NCBI GenBank assembly: GCA_037133755.1
Contig: JBAXNN010000004.1
Coordinates: 1-64,000 of the forward strand
Source of the DNA: F1-60-MAGs149 sp037133755
GTDB taxonomy: Bacteria > Actinomycetota > Thermoleophilia > Gaiellales > F1-60-MAGs149
Direction: 5' to 3'
DNA length: 64,000 nt
Positions 1 through 8,826 of the stretch are shown here, in pieces. The first letter of the stretch is position 1, and the number at the start of each line of letters is the position of its first letter. Position numbers and translations under genes: made by a program. The notes beneath the pieces were generated by a model. The model saw nothing but the letters and a program-made list of their open reading frames with translations, was not told the origin of the DNA and ran no database searches.

Positions 1-2
1 CA

Positions 3-1322
3 CGAGCCCAGATGGGCTCCTCGCTCGCGTTCCACATCTGCTTCTCCGTGCTCGGGATCGGCATGCCGGTTGCCTTGCTGATCGCCGAGGGCCTGTGGCT
101 CCGTACCAAGAACGACGTGTATCGCCAACTCGCACGCACGTGGTCGAAGGCCTTCGCCGTGACGTTCGGCATCGGCGCGGTCTCCGGCACCATGCTGTCG
201 TTCGAGCTCGGTCTGCTGTGGCCGCGGTTCATGGAGTTCGCCGGCGGCATCATCGGCATGCCCTTCAGCCTCGAAGGGTTTGCGTTCTTCATCGAGGCGA
301 TCTTCCTCGCGTTGTACCTCTACGGCTGGAATCGGCTCACGCCGCGCGCGCACTTTCTCTGCGGCATCCCGCTCCTGATCGGCGGCTTCGCCTCGACGTT
401 CTTCATCGTCTCCGCCAACTCATGGATGAACACGCCGCAGGGCTTTACCGTGGATGCGAATGGCTCGATCACCGATATCGACCCGGTCGCTGCGATGTTC
501 AACCCGGCCTTCCCAACGCAGTACTTCCACATGCTGTTCGCCGCGCTCGTCTGCACGGGCTTCGCCATCGCTGCCGTCTACGCCGCGGGCATGCTGCGCG
601 GTCGCAAGGACGAGTACCACCGCAAGGGGCTTGCGATCGGACTCGTCTTCGCGGCCATCGTGCTGCCGATCCAGCTCGTCACCGGTGATCTGATCGCCGT
701 GCAGGTGACCCAGAACCAGCCACTCAAGCTCGCCACCATGGAGGGGCTGTACAAGACGACGAAGAGCGCGCCGCTGACGCTGTTCGGCATCCCGGACAAC
801 GAGAAGCAAGAGGTCGTCGGCGGCATCGAGATCCCGTACCTGCTCTCGATCCTGGCGTACAACAGCCCGACCGCAACCGTGCAGGGCATGGATGCGTTCC
901 CGAAGGAGAACTGGCCGAACACGGTGATGGTGCACACGGCCTACGACCTGATGATCACGATCGGTTCCGGCCTGATGCTGCCGGGCCTGATCGCGCTCTA
1001 TGCGTGGCGCCGGCGCCCGCGGTGGCTCGAGCACAAGCTGTTCCTCGCGATGCTCGTTGCGTGCGGGCCCGCCGCGTACATCTGCCTCGAGACGGGGTGG
1101 ATCACGACCGAGTCCGGGCGCCAGCCGTGGGCGATCTACAACGTGCTGAAGGTCGAAGACAGCGTCACGAGTGCGTCAGGCATCCTCGGGTGGTTCATTC
1201 TCTTCAGCATCGTGTACCTCGTGATCACGGTGCTGATGGTGTCGATCCTGCTGCGTATGGCGCGCAAGCGTCGGCAGCGTCTCGCCGCGGCCGACGTCGC
1301 GTTGGCGGTGCCGGGTGACTGA
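3..1322 (+). CDS. cydA: Cytochrome bd-type quinol oxidase subunit I, 5' end outside window
   Basis: This is the haem-bearing membrane subunit that oxidises quinol and reduces O2 to water. The reading frame is open to the window edge: codons 3-11 read RAQ before the first ATG at 12. The family's conserved first helix (RAQ..., then AFHI with the axial His) starts upstream, so that ATG is internal. Other marks are a second haem-ligand region in QYFHMLF, the GRQPW motif near residue 370, and about nine hydrophobic segments. Roughly 440 residues with a short Q-loop resembles the cyanide-insensitive (CIO) type rather than the E. coli long-loop type. cydB overlaps its 3' end by 8 nt. No cydDC is nearby. 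Confidence 0.95.
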   Translation, partial: RAQMGSSLAFHICFSVLGIGMPVALLIAEGLWLRTKNDVYRQLARTWSKAFAVTFGIGAVSGTMLSFELGLLWPRFMEFAGGIIGMPFSLEGFAFFIEAIFLALYLYGWNRLTPRAHFLCGIPLLIGGFASTFFIVSANSWMNTPQGFTVDANGSITDIDPVAAMFNPAFPTQYFHMLFAALVCTGFAIAAVYAAGMLRGRKDEYHRKGLAIGLVFAAIVLPIQLVTGDLIAVQVTQNQPLKLATMEGLYKTTKSAPLTLFGIPDNEKQEVVGGIEIPYLLSILAYNSPTATVQGMDAFPKENWPNTVMVHTAYDLMITIGSGLMLPGLIALYAWRRRPRWLEHKLFLAMLVACGPAAYICLETGWITTESGRQPWAIYNVLKVEDSVTSASGILGWFILFSIVYLVITVLMVSILLRMARKRRQRLAAADVALAVPGD

Positions 1323-2334
1323 TTCCACGCTCGTCGCGATCGCCGTGCTCACGCTGCTCGCCGGCCTGAGCATGTACGCGATCTTCGCGGGTGCCGACTT
1401 CGGCGGTGGCGTCTGGGATCTGCTCGCGAATGGCGAGCGCAAAGACGAGCAGCGCAGCGCGATCGCCCGCGCGATGGGCCCGGTCTGGGAGGCCAATCAC
1501 GTCTGGATCATCTTCCTGATCGTCGTGCTGTTCACCGCGTTCCCGATGGCGTTTGCCGCGCTGTGCATCGGCCTCTTCGCGCCTCTCAGCTTGGTCTTGC
1601 TCGGCATGATCCTGCGTGGCGCCGGGTTCGTGTTGCGCGCGCACGCTGAGGATGAGCCGCTGGTGCAGCGGTACCTCGGGCTGGTCTTCAGCGTCTCGAG
1701 TCTGATCACGCCGTTCGCGCTCGGTTGGTGCGCGGGCGTGGTCGCCGCTGGCGCACTCAAGCCAGATGGCGAGGGCGGCTGGCTGATGGTGCCGTGGAGC
1801 GAACTATTCGCCCCGTTCCCGATCGTGACCGGGCTGTTGGCGGTCAGCATCTGCTCGTACATCGCTGCGGCGTTCCTGACCGTGGAGACCGAAGGCGCGC
1901 TTCGCGAGGACTTTCGTCGTCGCGCGCTGTTCGCCGGCGGTGGCGTCGCGTTGTTCTCTGCCATTGGCTTGCCGCTTGCGTGGAGCGAGGCGCCTGAGCT
2001 TTCGCATGAGCTCCTGATGGGACGCGCCCTGCCCTTGGTCGTCTTGGCTGGCGTGCTTGGCCTGCTCGGCTTCATCGTGACTGCGTCCGGCGCGTGGTCG
2101 CTGATGCGCCCCGTGGCCGTCGCCTTCGTCCTCGTCGTGCTGTGGGCGTGGGGCGCCGCGCAGTGGCCGTACGCCGTCACCCCGTACCTGACGTTCCAGG
2201 AGTCCGCATCGTCGGACGCGATGTTGACGGTCTATCTCGCGTGCCTCGCGGTCGGCGCCGTGATCCTCGTGCCGTCGCTGATCTATCTGTTCCGCGTCTT
2301 CAAGGGCAGTCACCCTGAGGCGGGTAGCTGGTGA
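1315..2334 (+). CDS. cydB: Cytochrome bd-type quinol oxidase subunit II
   Basis: This is the integral membrane partner of CydA. The 339-residue protein has eight to nine hydrophobic helices. The N-terminal motif GADFGGGVWDLL and the following GPVWEANHVWIIF are hallmarks of CydB/CioB. The GTG start at 1315 lies inside the last codons of cydA (8-nt overlap), indicating translational coupling. The stop overlaps the next GTG as GTGA. Length matches the family. Confidence 0.95.
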   Translation: MTDSTLVAIAVLTLLAGLSMYAIFAGADFGGGVWDLLANGERKDEQRSAIARAMGPVWEANHVWIIFLIVVLFTAFPMAFAALCIGLFAPLSLVLLGMILRGAGFVLRAHAEDEPLVQRYLGLVFSVSSLITPFALGWCAGVVAAGALKPDGEGGWLMVPWSELFAPFPIVTGLLAVSICSYIAAAFLTVETEGALREDFRRRALFAGGGVALFSAIGLPLAWSEAPELSHELLMGRALPLVVLAGVLGLLGFIVTASGAWSLMRPVAVAFVLVVLWAWGAAQWPYAVTPYLTFQESASSDAMLTVYLACLAVGAVILVPSLIYLFRVFKGSHPEAGSW

Positions 2335-2714
2335 AGCTCGACGCGATCGTCGCGGGTGGCTGCGCGGCCACGTACGTCGGTACCGCCGCGTGGGCCGCGT
2401 TGGGCTCGAATTTCGTGGCGCCGTTCGGTGCGGTGGTCTGCGTGAAGGACGGGCTCATCGCGGGTATCTGCTTGGCGTGGATGGTGGCCGAGCGCAACGC
2501 GAGCCCGAAGCGTGCGACCGGTATCGCGTTGGTCGCGTCGTTGATCATCCTGATCGACGCGGTTCTGGCGCTGGCCGGTGGCGCTGGTCCATGGCGCGCG
2601 GACATCTCGGTGAATCCGTCGCAGACGGGCGGGTTGATCGCCGGCGTGTTTCTGATCCTGATCGGGCTCGCGCTGGTGCGCTTCGTGCGTCGCCCCGATC
2701 CCGCCTCTGCATGA
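2331..2714 (+). CDS. Small four-helix membrane protein in cyd operon
   Basis: A 127-residue hydrophobic protein with about four predicted membrane segments (roughly residues 5-24, 33-50, 62-83 and 100-118) and a short Arg-rich C-terminal tail. The GTG start overlaps the cydB stop by 4 nt, and its own stop overlaps the next gene's ATG as ATGA, so it is translated within the oxidase operon. It is much longer than CydX-type subunits (about 30-40 residues) and I recognise no family. A role in oxidase assembly or stability is a guess from position only. Confidence 0.75.
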   Translation: MKLDAIVAGGCAATYVGTAAWAALGSNFVAPFGAVVCVKDGLIAGICLAWMVAERNASPKRATGIALVASLIILIDAVLALAGGAGPWRADISVNPSQTGGLIAGVFLILIGLALVRFVRRPDPASA

Positions 2715-3766
2715 CCCTTCCGCCGACGATGCGCGCGGTGCTCCTGACGCGCCATGGCGACCTCGACGCGCTTGAGATCGTTGCCGATCATCCGACGCCA
2801 CAGCCCGGCCCCGGCCAGGTCGTGGTGCGCGTCGATGCCTGTGCGATCAACAACACCGACATCAACACGCGTGTCGGCTGGTACGCGCAGAGCGATGACG
2901 ACGCTGGGGCGTGGGGTGGCGCGCTCAACTTTCCGGTCGTACAGGGCGCCGACGTCTGTGGCCTGATCGCCGCGGTTGGTGACGGCGTGGCGCACGAACG
3001 CGTCGGAGAGCGCGTGCTGGTCGATCCCTGGGTGCGCGACGCGTCTGCTCCGGACGATCTCGAGCGCGCCGGCTATCTCGGCTCCGAATACGACGGTGGG
3101 TATGCGGAGTTCCTCGTCGCCCCCGCGATCAATGCGCATCCGGTATCGCTACGGCTGACGGCGGTCCAGCTGGCGTCGTTTCCGACGTCGGCTGGCACGG
3201 CGCTCGACATGCTGCGTCGCGCGGGCGTCGCGGCCGGCGAGCACGTGCTGATCACGGGCGCCTCCGGCGGCGTCGGCGGCTACGCGGTGCAGATCGCCAA
3301 GGCGCTCGGTGCGATTCCGATTGGCGTCTGCGACCCGGCCAAGGCCGCTGCTGTGCGGGCGCTGGGAGCCACACATGCCATCGACCGAGGTGCCGACCTC
3401 GTGCAGGCCCTGACCGACCTCGACGTCGGCCGCGTTGATGTTGTCGCGGACGTGGTGGGTGGCCCGACGTGGCCGAACTACCTCGCGGCGCTGCGGCGCG
3501 GCGGCCGCTACGTGATCTCCGGCGCGATCGGCGGACCGATCGTCGAGTTGGACCTGCGCACGCTCTACCTCGAGGACCTCACGCTGATCGGCGCGACGAT
3601 CACCGAGCCACGCGTCTTTGCCGAGCTCGTCGAGTTGATCGAAGCGGGTGCGATCCAGCCCGCCGTCGCTGCGACCTTTCCGCTCGCGCAGGTGAAGGAG
3701 GCGCAGGCGATGTTCATCGACAAGGGCTTCGTCGGCAAGATCGTCCTCGACGTCGCGGCAGGGTAG
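2711..3766 (+). CDS. MDR-family NADPH:quinone oxidoreductase-like protein
   Basis: A 351-residue zinc-type alcohol dehydrogenase/quinone reductase superfamily member. The N-terminal GroES-like domain (residues 1-150) contains AINNTDINTR. The Rossmann domain has the nucleotide motif ITGASGGVGGYAVQIAK near residues 180-197. The usual structural-zinc Cys cluster is absent, as in quinone oxidoreductases. The ATG at 2711 overlaps the upstream stop (ATGA); ATG 2729 is a possible alternative. The substrate cannot be read from sequence. Its stop codon TAG (3764-3766) forms the first three bases of the -10 box of the next gene. Confidence 0.85.
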   Translation: MTLPPTMRAVLLTRHGDLDALEIVADHPTPQPGPGQVVVRVDACAINNTDINTRVGWYAQSDDDAGAWGGALNFPVVQGADVCGLIAAVGDGVAHERVGERVLVDPWVRDASAPDDLERAGYLGSEYDGGYAEFLVAPAINAHPVSLRLTAVQLASFPTSAGTALDMLRRAGVAAGEHVLITGASGGVGGYAVQIAKALGAIPIGVCDPAKAAAVRALGATHAIDRGADLVQALTDLDVGRVDVVADVVGGPTWPNYLAALRRGGRYVISGAIGGPIVELDLRTLYLEDLTLIGATITEPRVFAELVELIEAGAIQPAVAATFPLAQVKEAQAMFIDKGFVGKIVLDVAAG

Positions 3767-3776
3767 GGTTCCCGTC
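3764..3776 (+). promoter_or_regulatory. Leaderless-type -10 box for M20 peptidase
   Basis: TAGGGT at 3764-3769, then 7 nt, then ATG at 3777. It is one of a recurring set of TA(G/C)NNT boxes placed 6-7 nt before start codons in this window, which puts the transcript start at the start codon. The TAG doubles as the stop codon of the upstream gene. Confidence 0.5.
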
Positions 3777-5087
3777 ATGGATACCGCTCTCCGCGACGAG
3801 GCCGTCGAACTCCTGCGCGACCTGATCCGCGTCGACTCATCGAATCCGCCCGGTCGCGAGACGCCCGCCGCGATGGTCGTGAAGCAGTATCTGGAGGCCA
3901 ATGGCATCGCCTGCGAGCTCGTCGCGCGCAATCCCGACCGCGCCAATCTGGTCGCCCGCGTGCCCGGCCGTGGCACGGGGCCGTCGCTTGCGCTGATGGG
4001 GCACACCGACGTCGTCCCTGCGCACGCGCCCGATTGGACGCACCCGCCGTTCGACGCGCACCTCGATGGCGAGGGCTACATCTGGGGCCGCGGTACCTGC
4101 GACATGAAGAACGAGCTCGCCACGCGCTGCGTCACCATCGCGCACCTCGTCCGCAGCGGCTTCGAGCCGAGCGGCGACCTGCTGCTGATCTCACAGGCCG
4201 ATGAGGAGGACGGGATGGAGGAGGTCGGCATGCCGTGGCTCCTGAAGGAGCGGCCCGACCTCACGTGCGATTACGCGATCGACGAGGGCGGCGGCGTGCG
4301 CCTCGAACTCGCCGACGGCCGCGTCGTCTACACGCTGCAGGTGGGGGAGAAAGCCACGCTACCCGTCACGATCACGGCGCTCGGCGAGGCCGGCCACGCA
4401 TCGGTGCCGACGCTTGGCCGCAACGCCGTGCCGATGGTTGCCGAGCTGATCACGCGGCTCGCCGCGCATCGCACGGACAAGCGTCTCGTGCCCGCGATCC
4501 GCGGCATGGTGGAGTCACTCGGCGTCGATCCCGATCAGGAACTCGACGTTGTGGCCGCACAGGTCGGTGCACTGCATCCGGCGTTCGCGGGGGAGATGGA
4601 GGCGCTGCTCGGGATCACGATCGCACCAACGCTGCTGACCGGCTCGAGCGCACGCAACGTCCTGCCAGGCCGCGCATCGGTCGGGCTCGACTGCCGCATC
4701 CTGCCGGGCGATACCGAGGCCGACCTCGACCGCGAGCTGGCCGAGGCACTCGGCGGTGACATCCCCTTTGAACGCGTGTTCGACCAGCACATCAACGGTG
4801 GTACCGAGTCGCCGCTGGGTACACCGTTGCACGCCGCGATCGCGGCGTCGCTCGAGGCCGCCGACCCGGGCGCAATGCTCGTGCCGACGCTGTCGACAGG
4901 CTTCACCGATGCGGCCTACATGCGGCAGGCGTTCGGCACGATCGCCTACGGCTTCTGGCCGTTGCGTCACACGCCGCTCGAGGTGTACGAGGGCGGCATG
5001 CACAACAAGGATGAGCGCATCAACCGCGACGACCTCGGCCTGGCGACGGCGATGCAGATCGACATCGTCCAGCGCCTGCTGGGCTAG
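3777..5087 (+). CDS. M20-family metallopeptidase (ArgE/DapE/CPG2 type)
   Basis: A 436-residue zinc hydrolase of amide bonds, probably acting on an N-acylated amino acid or dipeptide. Metal and catalytic residues are visible: H76 and D78 in GHTDVVP, D109 in GRGTCDMKN, and the acidic pair in SQADEEDG. The dimerisation (lid) domain lies around residues 190-320, with GEAGHAS at its start. The last metal ligand is probably His in GGMHNKDE near residue 417. Specificity is undetermined; no lys or arg genes adjoin it. The stop codon shares CTAG with the convergent permease gene. Confidence 0.9.
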   Translation: MDTALRDEAVELLRDLIRVDSSNPPGRETPAAMVVKQYLEANGIACELVARNPDRANLVARVPGRGTGPSLALMGHTDVVPAHAPDWTHPPFDAHLDGEGYIWGRGTCDMKNELATRCVTIAHLVRSGFEPSGDLLLISQADEEDGMEEVGMPWLLKERPDLTCDYAIDEGGGVRLELADGRVVYTLQVGEKATLPVTITALGEAGHASVPTLGRNAVPMVAELITRLAAHRTDKRLVPAIRGMVESLGVDPDQELDVVAAQVGALHPAFAGEMEALLGITIAPTLLTGSSARNVLPGRASVGLDCRILPGDTEADLDRELAEALGGDIPFERVFDQHINGGTESPLGTPLHAAIAASLEAADPGAMLVPTLSTGFTDAAYMRQAFGTIAYGFWPLRHTPLEVYEGGMHNKDERINRDDLGLATAMQIDIVQRLLG

Positions 5088-5860
5088 CGCGTCTCGGCTG
5101 CGCGCAACCCGGTCAACGACCAGATACCGAGCACGATGCCGCCGATGATGATCACGAGCCAGGCCGCGACGATCGGACCGGGCGTGCCGGCCAGCAGCGC
5201 CCGACCGCCTTCGAGTAGGAAGGTCGCCGGGTTGACGTCGGCGACGTGGCGGATCCAGCCGCTCAGCAGCTGCAGCGGCACGTAGACCGGCGCGAGGAAG
5301 AGCAGGATGAAGAGCGGGATCTGCATGAACGGCGTGACGCTGAGCGACTGGAAGCGGAACGCGATGCCGAGTGCCCAGAGCGAGCCGAGAATGTTCGACG
5401 ATAGGGCGAGCACGTAGAGCAGCGCGATCTGCCACGGCGATCCGAGGATGTCGAGTCCGGCAAGCAGCGCGACGATGGTGACGAAGATGATGGTGAACGC
5501 CGCGCGGATCATCGCGGCGGCTGCGTAGCCGAAGAGGATTGCGGAGCGGTGCGGTGCAGCGAGCATCAGGCGACGGGCAAACCCATTCTCGAAGTCGCGC
5601 GCGACGGCGAACCCGATGAAGATCCCGCCGAACATCGACGACTGGAACAGCACGAAGACGTACTGGAAGGACGTGTACCCGGGCGCGTAGTCGAAGCCCG
5701 GGATGCGATTGAGGTCCGACAGGCCACCGGCAAACGCTGCGAAGAAGAGCATCGGGAAGAGCAGGCCGGGGATGATCAGCGCGGGGTTCGTGAAGAACGC
5801 GCGTGATTGGCGCGCAGCGATGCCGCTAACGCCACTCCACCAAGCGGCAAAGCCGGTCAC
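5084..5860 (-). CDS. ABC-2 type permease (second of two)
   Basis: A 258-residue integral membrane protein with six hydrophobic segments and the ABC-2 (DrrB-like) pattern: an N-terminal QSRAFFTNPALIIPGLLFP region and a C-terminal VNPATFLLEGGR motif before the last helix. The GTG start at 5860 overlaps the stop of the upstream permease as GTGA. A longer in-frame extension to 6040 would run through the coding region of that permease and is rejected. Both permeases are exactly 258 residues, consistent with an old duplication forming a heterodimeric channel. Confidence 0.88.
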   Translation of the reverse strand: MTGFAAWWSGVSGIAARQSRAFFTNPALIIPGLLFPMLFFAAFAGGLSDLNRIPGFDYAPGYTSFQYVFVLFQSSMFGGIFIGFAVARDFENGFARRLMLAAPHRSAILFGYAAAAMIRAAFTIIFVTIVALLAGLDILGSPWQIALLYVLALSSNILGSLWALGIAFRFQSLSVTPFMQIPLFILLFLAPVYVPLQLLSGWIRHVADVNPATFLLEGGRALLAGTPGPIVAAWLVIIIGGIVLGIWSLTGLRAAETR

Positions 5861-6633
5861 GTGCGCTGCAGCCTTCCGCGCAGAGCCACAGCCGACAAGC
5901 CAATGCCGACGATCACAATGCCGATGGCGACAGCGAAGCCCGCGGCCAGCACGGGCCAGTCCCAGCCGGTGATGATCAGACTCCGCACCGCGTTGACGAG
6001 GTACGTGATCGGGTTGACCGTCGCGACCCACCGGAACCACGTGATCGGGATCAGGTCAAGCGGCAGGTTGATGGTGCTCAAGAACAGCAGGACGAACAGC
6101 ACGGGGAAGAGGCCCTGAACGGCCTCGCCGTTGCCGGTGCGGAGCGCGGCGGCAACCCCAAGGGCGCCGAAGCCAATTGCCATCAGGATCACCAGCGCGT
6201 AGAGCACGATCACGCCGCCGATGCCCGAGGCGATCGTGGCGCCACCGATGAAGCCCGCGGCGAGGTAACACGTTGCTTGGAAGATGCCGAGCACGATCGC
6301 TCCGCCGAGCTGGCCCAGCACGAGTGCGGCACCGCTCATGGGCGTCAGCGAGAGGCGGTTGAGGAAGCCAGAGTCGATATCGGTCGCGAGATCGGTACCG
6401 GCACCGCCGGTCGCGAAGATCGCGCCCTGCATGAACGTGACGGCGAGCGCGAAGTCGAAGTAGGAGACGTCGGGGAAGCCCGGCAGGTTCTCGGCCGCGT
6501 GCAGGCCGCCGGCCGAGACGAACAGCAGCATGATCGGGAACACGATCGCGGGGATGATCGCGGCGGGCTGGCGCAGCGTCCGGCGCACAGAGCGCTCGGA
6601 GATCACACGGACTTGGAGGGCGAGCGCGCTCAC
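5857..6633 (-). CDS. ABC-2 type permease (first of two)
   Basis: A 258-residue six-helix membrane protein related to DrrB. The N-terminal amphipathic stretch (RTLRQPAAIIPAIVFPIMLL) is followed by membrane helices and a conserved VNPITYLVNAVRSLI segment. The GTG start overlaps the ATPase stop (GTGA). It forms the membrane channel with the neighbouring permease and is powered by the ATPase encoded upstream. The exported substrate is unknown; hydrophobic drugs or lipids are usual for this family. Confidence 0.9.
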   Translation of the reverse strand: MSALALQVRVISERSVRRTLRQPAAIIPAIVFPIMLLFVSAGGLHAAENLPGFPDVSYFDFALAVTFMQGAIFATGGAGTDLATDIDSGFLNRLSLTPMSGAALVLGQLGGAIVLGIFQATCYLAAGFIGGATIASGIGGVIVLYALVILMAIGFGALGVAAALRTGNGEAVQGLFPVLFVLLFLSTINLPLDLIPITWFRWVATVNPITYLVNAVRSLIITGWDWPVLAAGFAVAIGIVIVGIGLSAVALRGRLQRT

Positions 6634-7598
6634 TGCTCGGCGTCGTCCTCGTCGTCGCCCGATCCCTCGAGGCTGCGGCCGGTCTGCTCGAGGAAGACGT
6701 CGTCGAGGGTGGGCTCGCGCAGGCGCAGCTGGTGAATGCCGATCCCTTCGGCGTCGAGTGCTCGGACGATCGCGGCGACGTCACCGACGCCCTCGTTGAG
6801 GCGAATCGATGCGCACCCGCCGCGCATGGCGAGCGGCGTGCCGAAGGCGGCGAGCGTGCGCTCGAGATCGCCGAGGCGCGTGACGTCGTGCGGCTCGATC
6901 TCGACGCTGGAGCGGCCGACGGAGGCCTTCAGCTCGTCGGGCGTGCCCTCGATCACGATGTGGCCGTGGTCGATGATGCCCACGCGGTTGGCGAGGGCGT
7001 CGGCCTCCTCGAGGTACTGCGTGGTCAGGAAGACCGTCACGCCGTCCTCGCGGGCGAGCCGCGCGACCTCATCCCAGAGCGCGGTGCGGCTCTGCGGGTC
7101 GAGGCCGGTGGTTGGCTCGTCGAGGAACAGCACGCGCGGGTTATGGAGTAGCGCCAGTGCGAGATCGAGGCGGCGCTTCATGCCACCCGAGTACCCGCCG
7201 ACCTTGCGATCGGCGGCGTCGGTCAGACCGACGCGCTCGAGGAGCTCGTCACCACGGCGCTTCAGCTCGGCGCCCTTCATCCCGTGGAGCGACCCCTGCA
7301 GCTTGATGTGCTCGCGGCCGGTCAGAAACTTGTCGAGTGCGGCCTCCTGCAACGCGGCGCCAATCGCGCCACGCACCTCGGCGCCCTGCTTGACGATGTC
7401 GAAGCCGGCGACGGTGGCGGTGCCCGCCGTCGGCGGCAGCAGCGTCGTCAGCATCAGGACCGTGGTGGACTTGCCGGCGCCGTTCGGGCCGAGGAAGCCG
7501 TAGATCTCGCCCTCGGCGACCGTGATGTCGATGCCGTCGACGGCGCGCGGCCCCTTCTTGAACTCACGGACCAGTCCGCGGACTTCGATTGCTCCCAT
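6630..7598 (-). CDS. DrrA-like ABC transporter ATPase
   Basis: A 322-residue cytoplasmic ATPase. Walker A is GPNGAGKS, the signature is YSGGMKRR, Walker B is RVLFLDEPTTGLDP, and the H-loop region is FLTTQYLEEADAL. The C-terminal about 90 residues form the DrrA-type extension ending in an acidic tail (GSGDDEDDAEQ). It is the first gene of a three-gene operon with GTGA junctions. ATG 7598 is preceded by TAGACT at 6 nt, supporting a leaderless start. Confidence 0.93.
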   Translation of the reverse strand: MGAIEVRGLVREFKKGPRAVDGIDITVAEGEIYGFLGPNGAGKSTTVLMLTTLLPPTAGTATVAGFDIVKQGAEVRGAIGAALQEAALDKFLTGREHIKLQGSLHGMKGAELKRRGDELLERVGLTDAADRKVGGYSGGMKRRLDLALALLHNPRVLFLDEPTTGLDPQSRTALWDEVARLAREDGVTVFLTTQYLEEADALANRVGIIDHGHIVIEGTPDELKASVGRSSVEIEPHDVTRLGDLERTLAAFGTPLAMRGGCASIRLNEGVGDVAAIVRALDAEGIGIHQLRLREPTLDDVFLEQTGRSLEGSGDDEDDAEQ

Positions 7599-7610
7599 GC
7601 CCGCAGTCTA
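7599..7610 (-). promoter_or_regulatory. Leaderless-type -10 box for ABC exporter operon
   Basis: On the minus strand TAGACT (7610-7605) is followed by 6 nt and the ATG at 7598. No clear -35 is visible. Confidence 0.5.
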
Positions 7611-7703
7611 GGTGGCGGCCTGCGGGTGCTGCAGCCACCTTGCGGAATGTCCGCTGTCGTTACCGCGTTGATGCTCATGACCGACCGCGAAGGAACCCGC
7701 ACC

Positions 7704-8294
7704 ATGCCGAATGCCCTCGATGGCACTGCCAAGGATGTCCTCTTCTACGAGGGGCATACGACCTCCAAGTTCACGGATCGTGAGGTGACAGACGAGCAGC
7801 TGCAGGAGCTTTACGCGCTGACGTGTCTGTCCCCGACGGCGGTCAATTCGACGCCGCTGCGCATCGTGTACGTACGCAGCGCCGAGGCGAAGGTGCGGCT
7901 CTTGCCACTGCTCGCCGAAGGCAACCGCCCGAAGTCCGAGTCGGCCAGCGTCGCTGCGATTCTTGCCGCTGATGTGGCCTTCCTCGACCACCTTGGGCGA
8001 CTCGCCCCGTTCATCACGGACCCGGCGAAGGTCTTCCCGGATCAGCAGAGCGCGGAGCAGGGCGCGATGTTCAACGCCGCGCTGCAGGCCGGCGCGTTCA
8101 TCCTCGCGGTGCGCGCCCTCGGTCTCGCTGCCGGGCCGATGAACGGCATCGACACGGCTGGCATCGACGCGGAGTTCCTCGGCGACCTGCCATGGCGCTC
8201 GTTCATGGTCGTCAACATCGGGGAGGCGGCAGAGGGCGGCACACGACCGCGCGGTGCGCGGCTCGAGTTCGACGAAGCCGTCCGCGTCGTCTAG
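7704..8294 (+). CDS. Nitroreductase-family protein, RutE/HadB-like (malonic semialdehyde reductase type)
   Basis: A 196-residue FMN-dependent nitroreductase fold. It closely resembles the RutE group: FTDREVTDEQLQELY, LSPTAVNSTPLRIVYVR, and GLAAGPMNGIDTAGIDAEF are characteristic. The expected reaction is NAD(P)H reduction of malonic semialdehyde to 3-hydroxypropionate or a similar enal/nitro substrate. No other rut genes are present. ATG 7704 is chosen because AAGGAA lies about 8 nt upstream; ATG 7671 and 7677 are in frame but lack support. Confidence 0.85.
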   Translation: MPNALDGTAKDVLFYEGHTTSKFTDREVTDEQLQELYALTCLSPTAVNSTPLRIVYVRSAEAKVRLLPLLAEGNRPKSESASVAAILAADVAFLDHLGRLAPFITDPAKVFPDQQSAEQGAMFNAALQAGAFILAVRALGLAAGPMNGIDTAGIDAEFLGDLPWRSFMVVNIGEAAEGGTRPRGARLEFDEAVRVV

Positions 8295-8321
8295 GCGGGG
8301 TGCGGTAACGGTCACGTCCGA

Positions 8322-8334
8322 TAGGGTGGGGGAA
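8322..8334 (+). promoter_or_regulatory. Leaderless-type -10 box
   Basis: TAGGGT at 8322-8327, 7 nt, then GTG 8335. Part of the recurring leaderless signature. Confidence 0.45.
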
Positions 8335-8826
8335 GTGGCGCTCTCCCATCTCTCGATTCTCCAAGCGGTCAACGGTGCGGTTTGGGCGCTCTTGGGCATG
8401 GCCAACGTGGTTGCCTTGCTGATTGTCGGCGGCACACCGTTGTTCGGCTGGTTTGTGGCAGCTGCGATCGCGATTGGCGTGGCGCTGGCGCTTGCCTTCG
8501 TCACCGTCCGGGCGATTCAGGGCGCGCTCGATCGGGCCGAGCCGGCTGCGGGTCTCTTGTTCGCGGCGCCGAGTCAGACCGTTGGTCGCTGCATCGGGCC
8601 GGCTGCCGTCGCCGTTGCGATCCTCGTCGTCTTGGCGCTGCTGCCGGGTGGCGAGCCGTACCGCGGGCTTGCCGCGCTGATGTTCCTCACGATCGGCATC
8701 TCGTACCTGCCGATCGCCGCATGGGTGCGGCGCTTCGAGGAGATGAACGGCGTGCTGGTCGCGCAGCCCGTCAACCAGTTCGGCATGCGCACCGGCGCCG
8801 TGCGCGTGCTGCGCCTGCCGCGCTAG
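8335..8826 (+). CDS. Unknown four-helix membrane protein
   Basis: A 163-residue hydrophobic protein with about four membrane segments (residues 10-33, 38-60, 88-108 and 117-134) and a short basic tail. No family is recognised. The GTG at 8335 is chosen because TAGGGT sits 7 nt upstream; the in-frame extension upstream would run into the nitroreductase gene. The stop shares CTAG (8823-8826) with the convergent gene. Confidence 0.7.
   Translation: MALSHLSILQAVNGAVWALLGMANVVALLIVGGTPLFGWFVAAAIAIGVALALAFVTVRAIQGALDRAEPAAGLLFAAPSQTVGRCIGPAAVAVAILVVLALLPGGEPYRGLAALMFLTIGISYLPIAAWVRRFEEMNGVLVAQPVNQFGMRTGAVRVLRLPR

Noticed and set aside
12..14. ATG at 12 as the true start of cydA
   Set aside because: In-frame codons before it (RAQ) match the conserved family N-terminus, so the gene runs in from outside the window.
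5861..6040. Upstream extension of the second ABC permease to 6040
   Set aside because: The extra 60 residues are an out-of-frame reading of the first permease gene and are not hydrophobic; GTG 5860 gives a clean GTGA junction.
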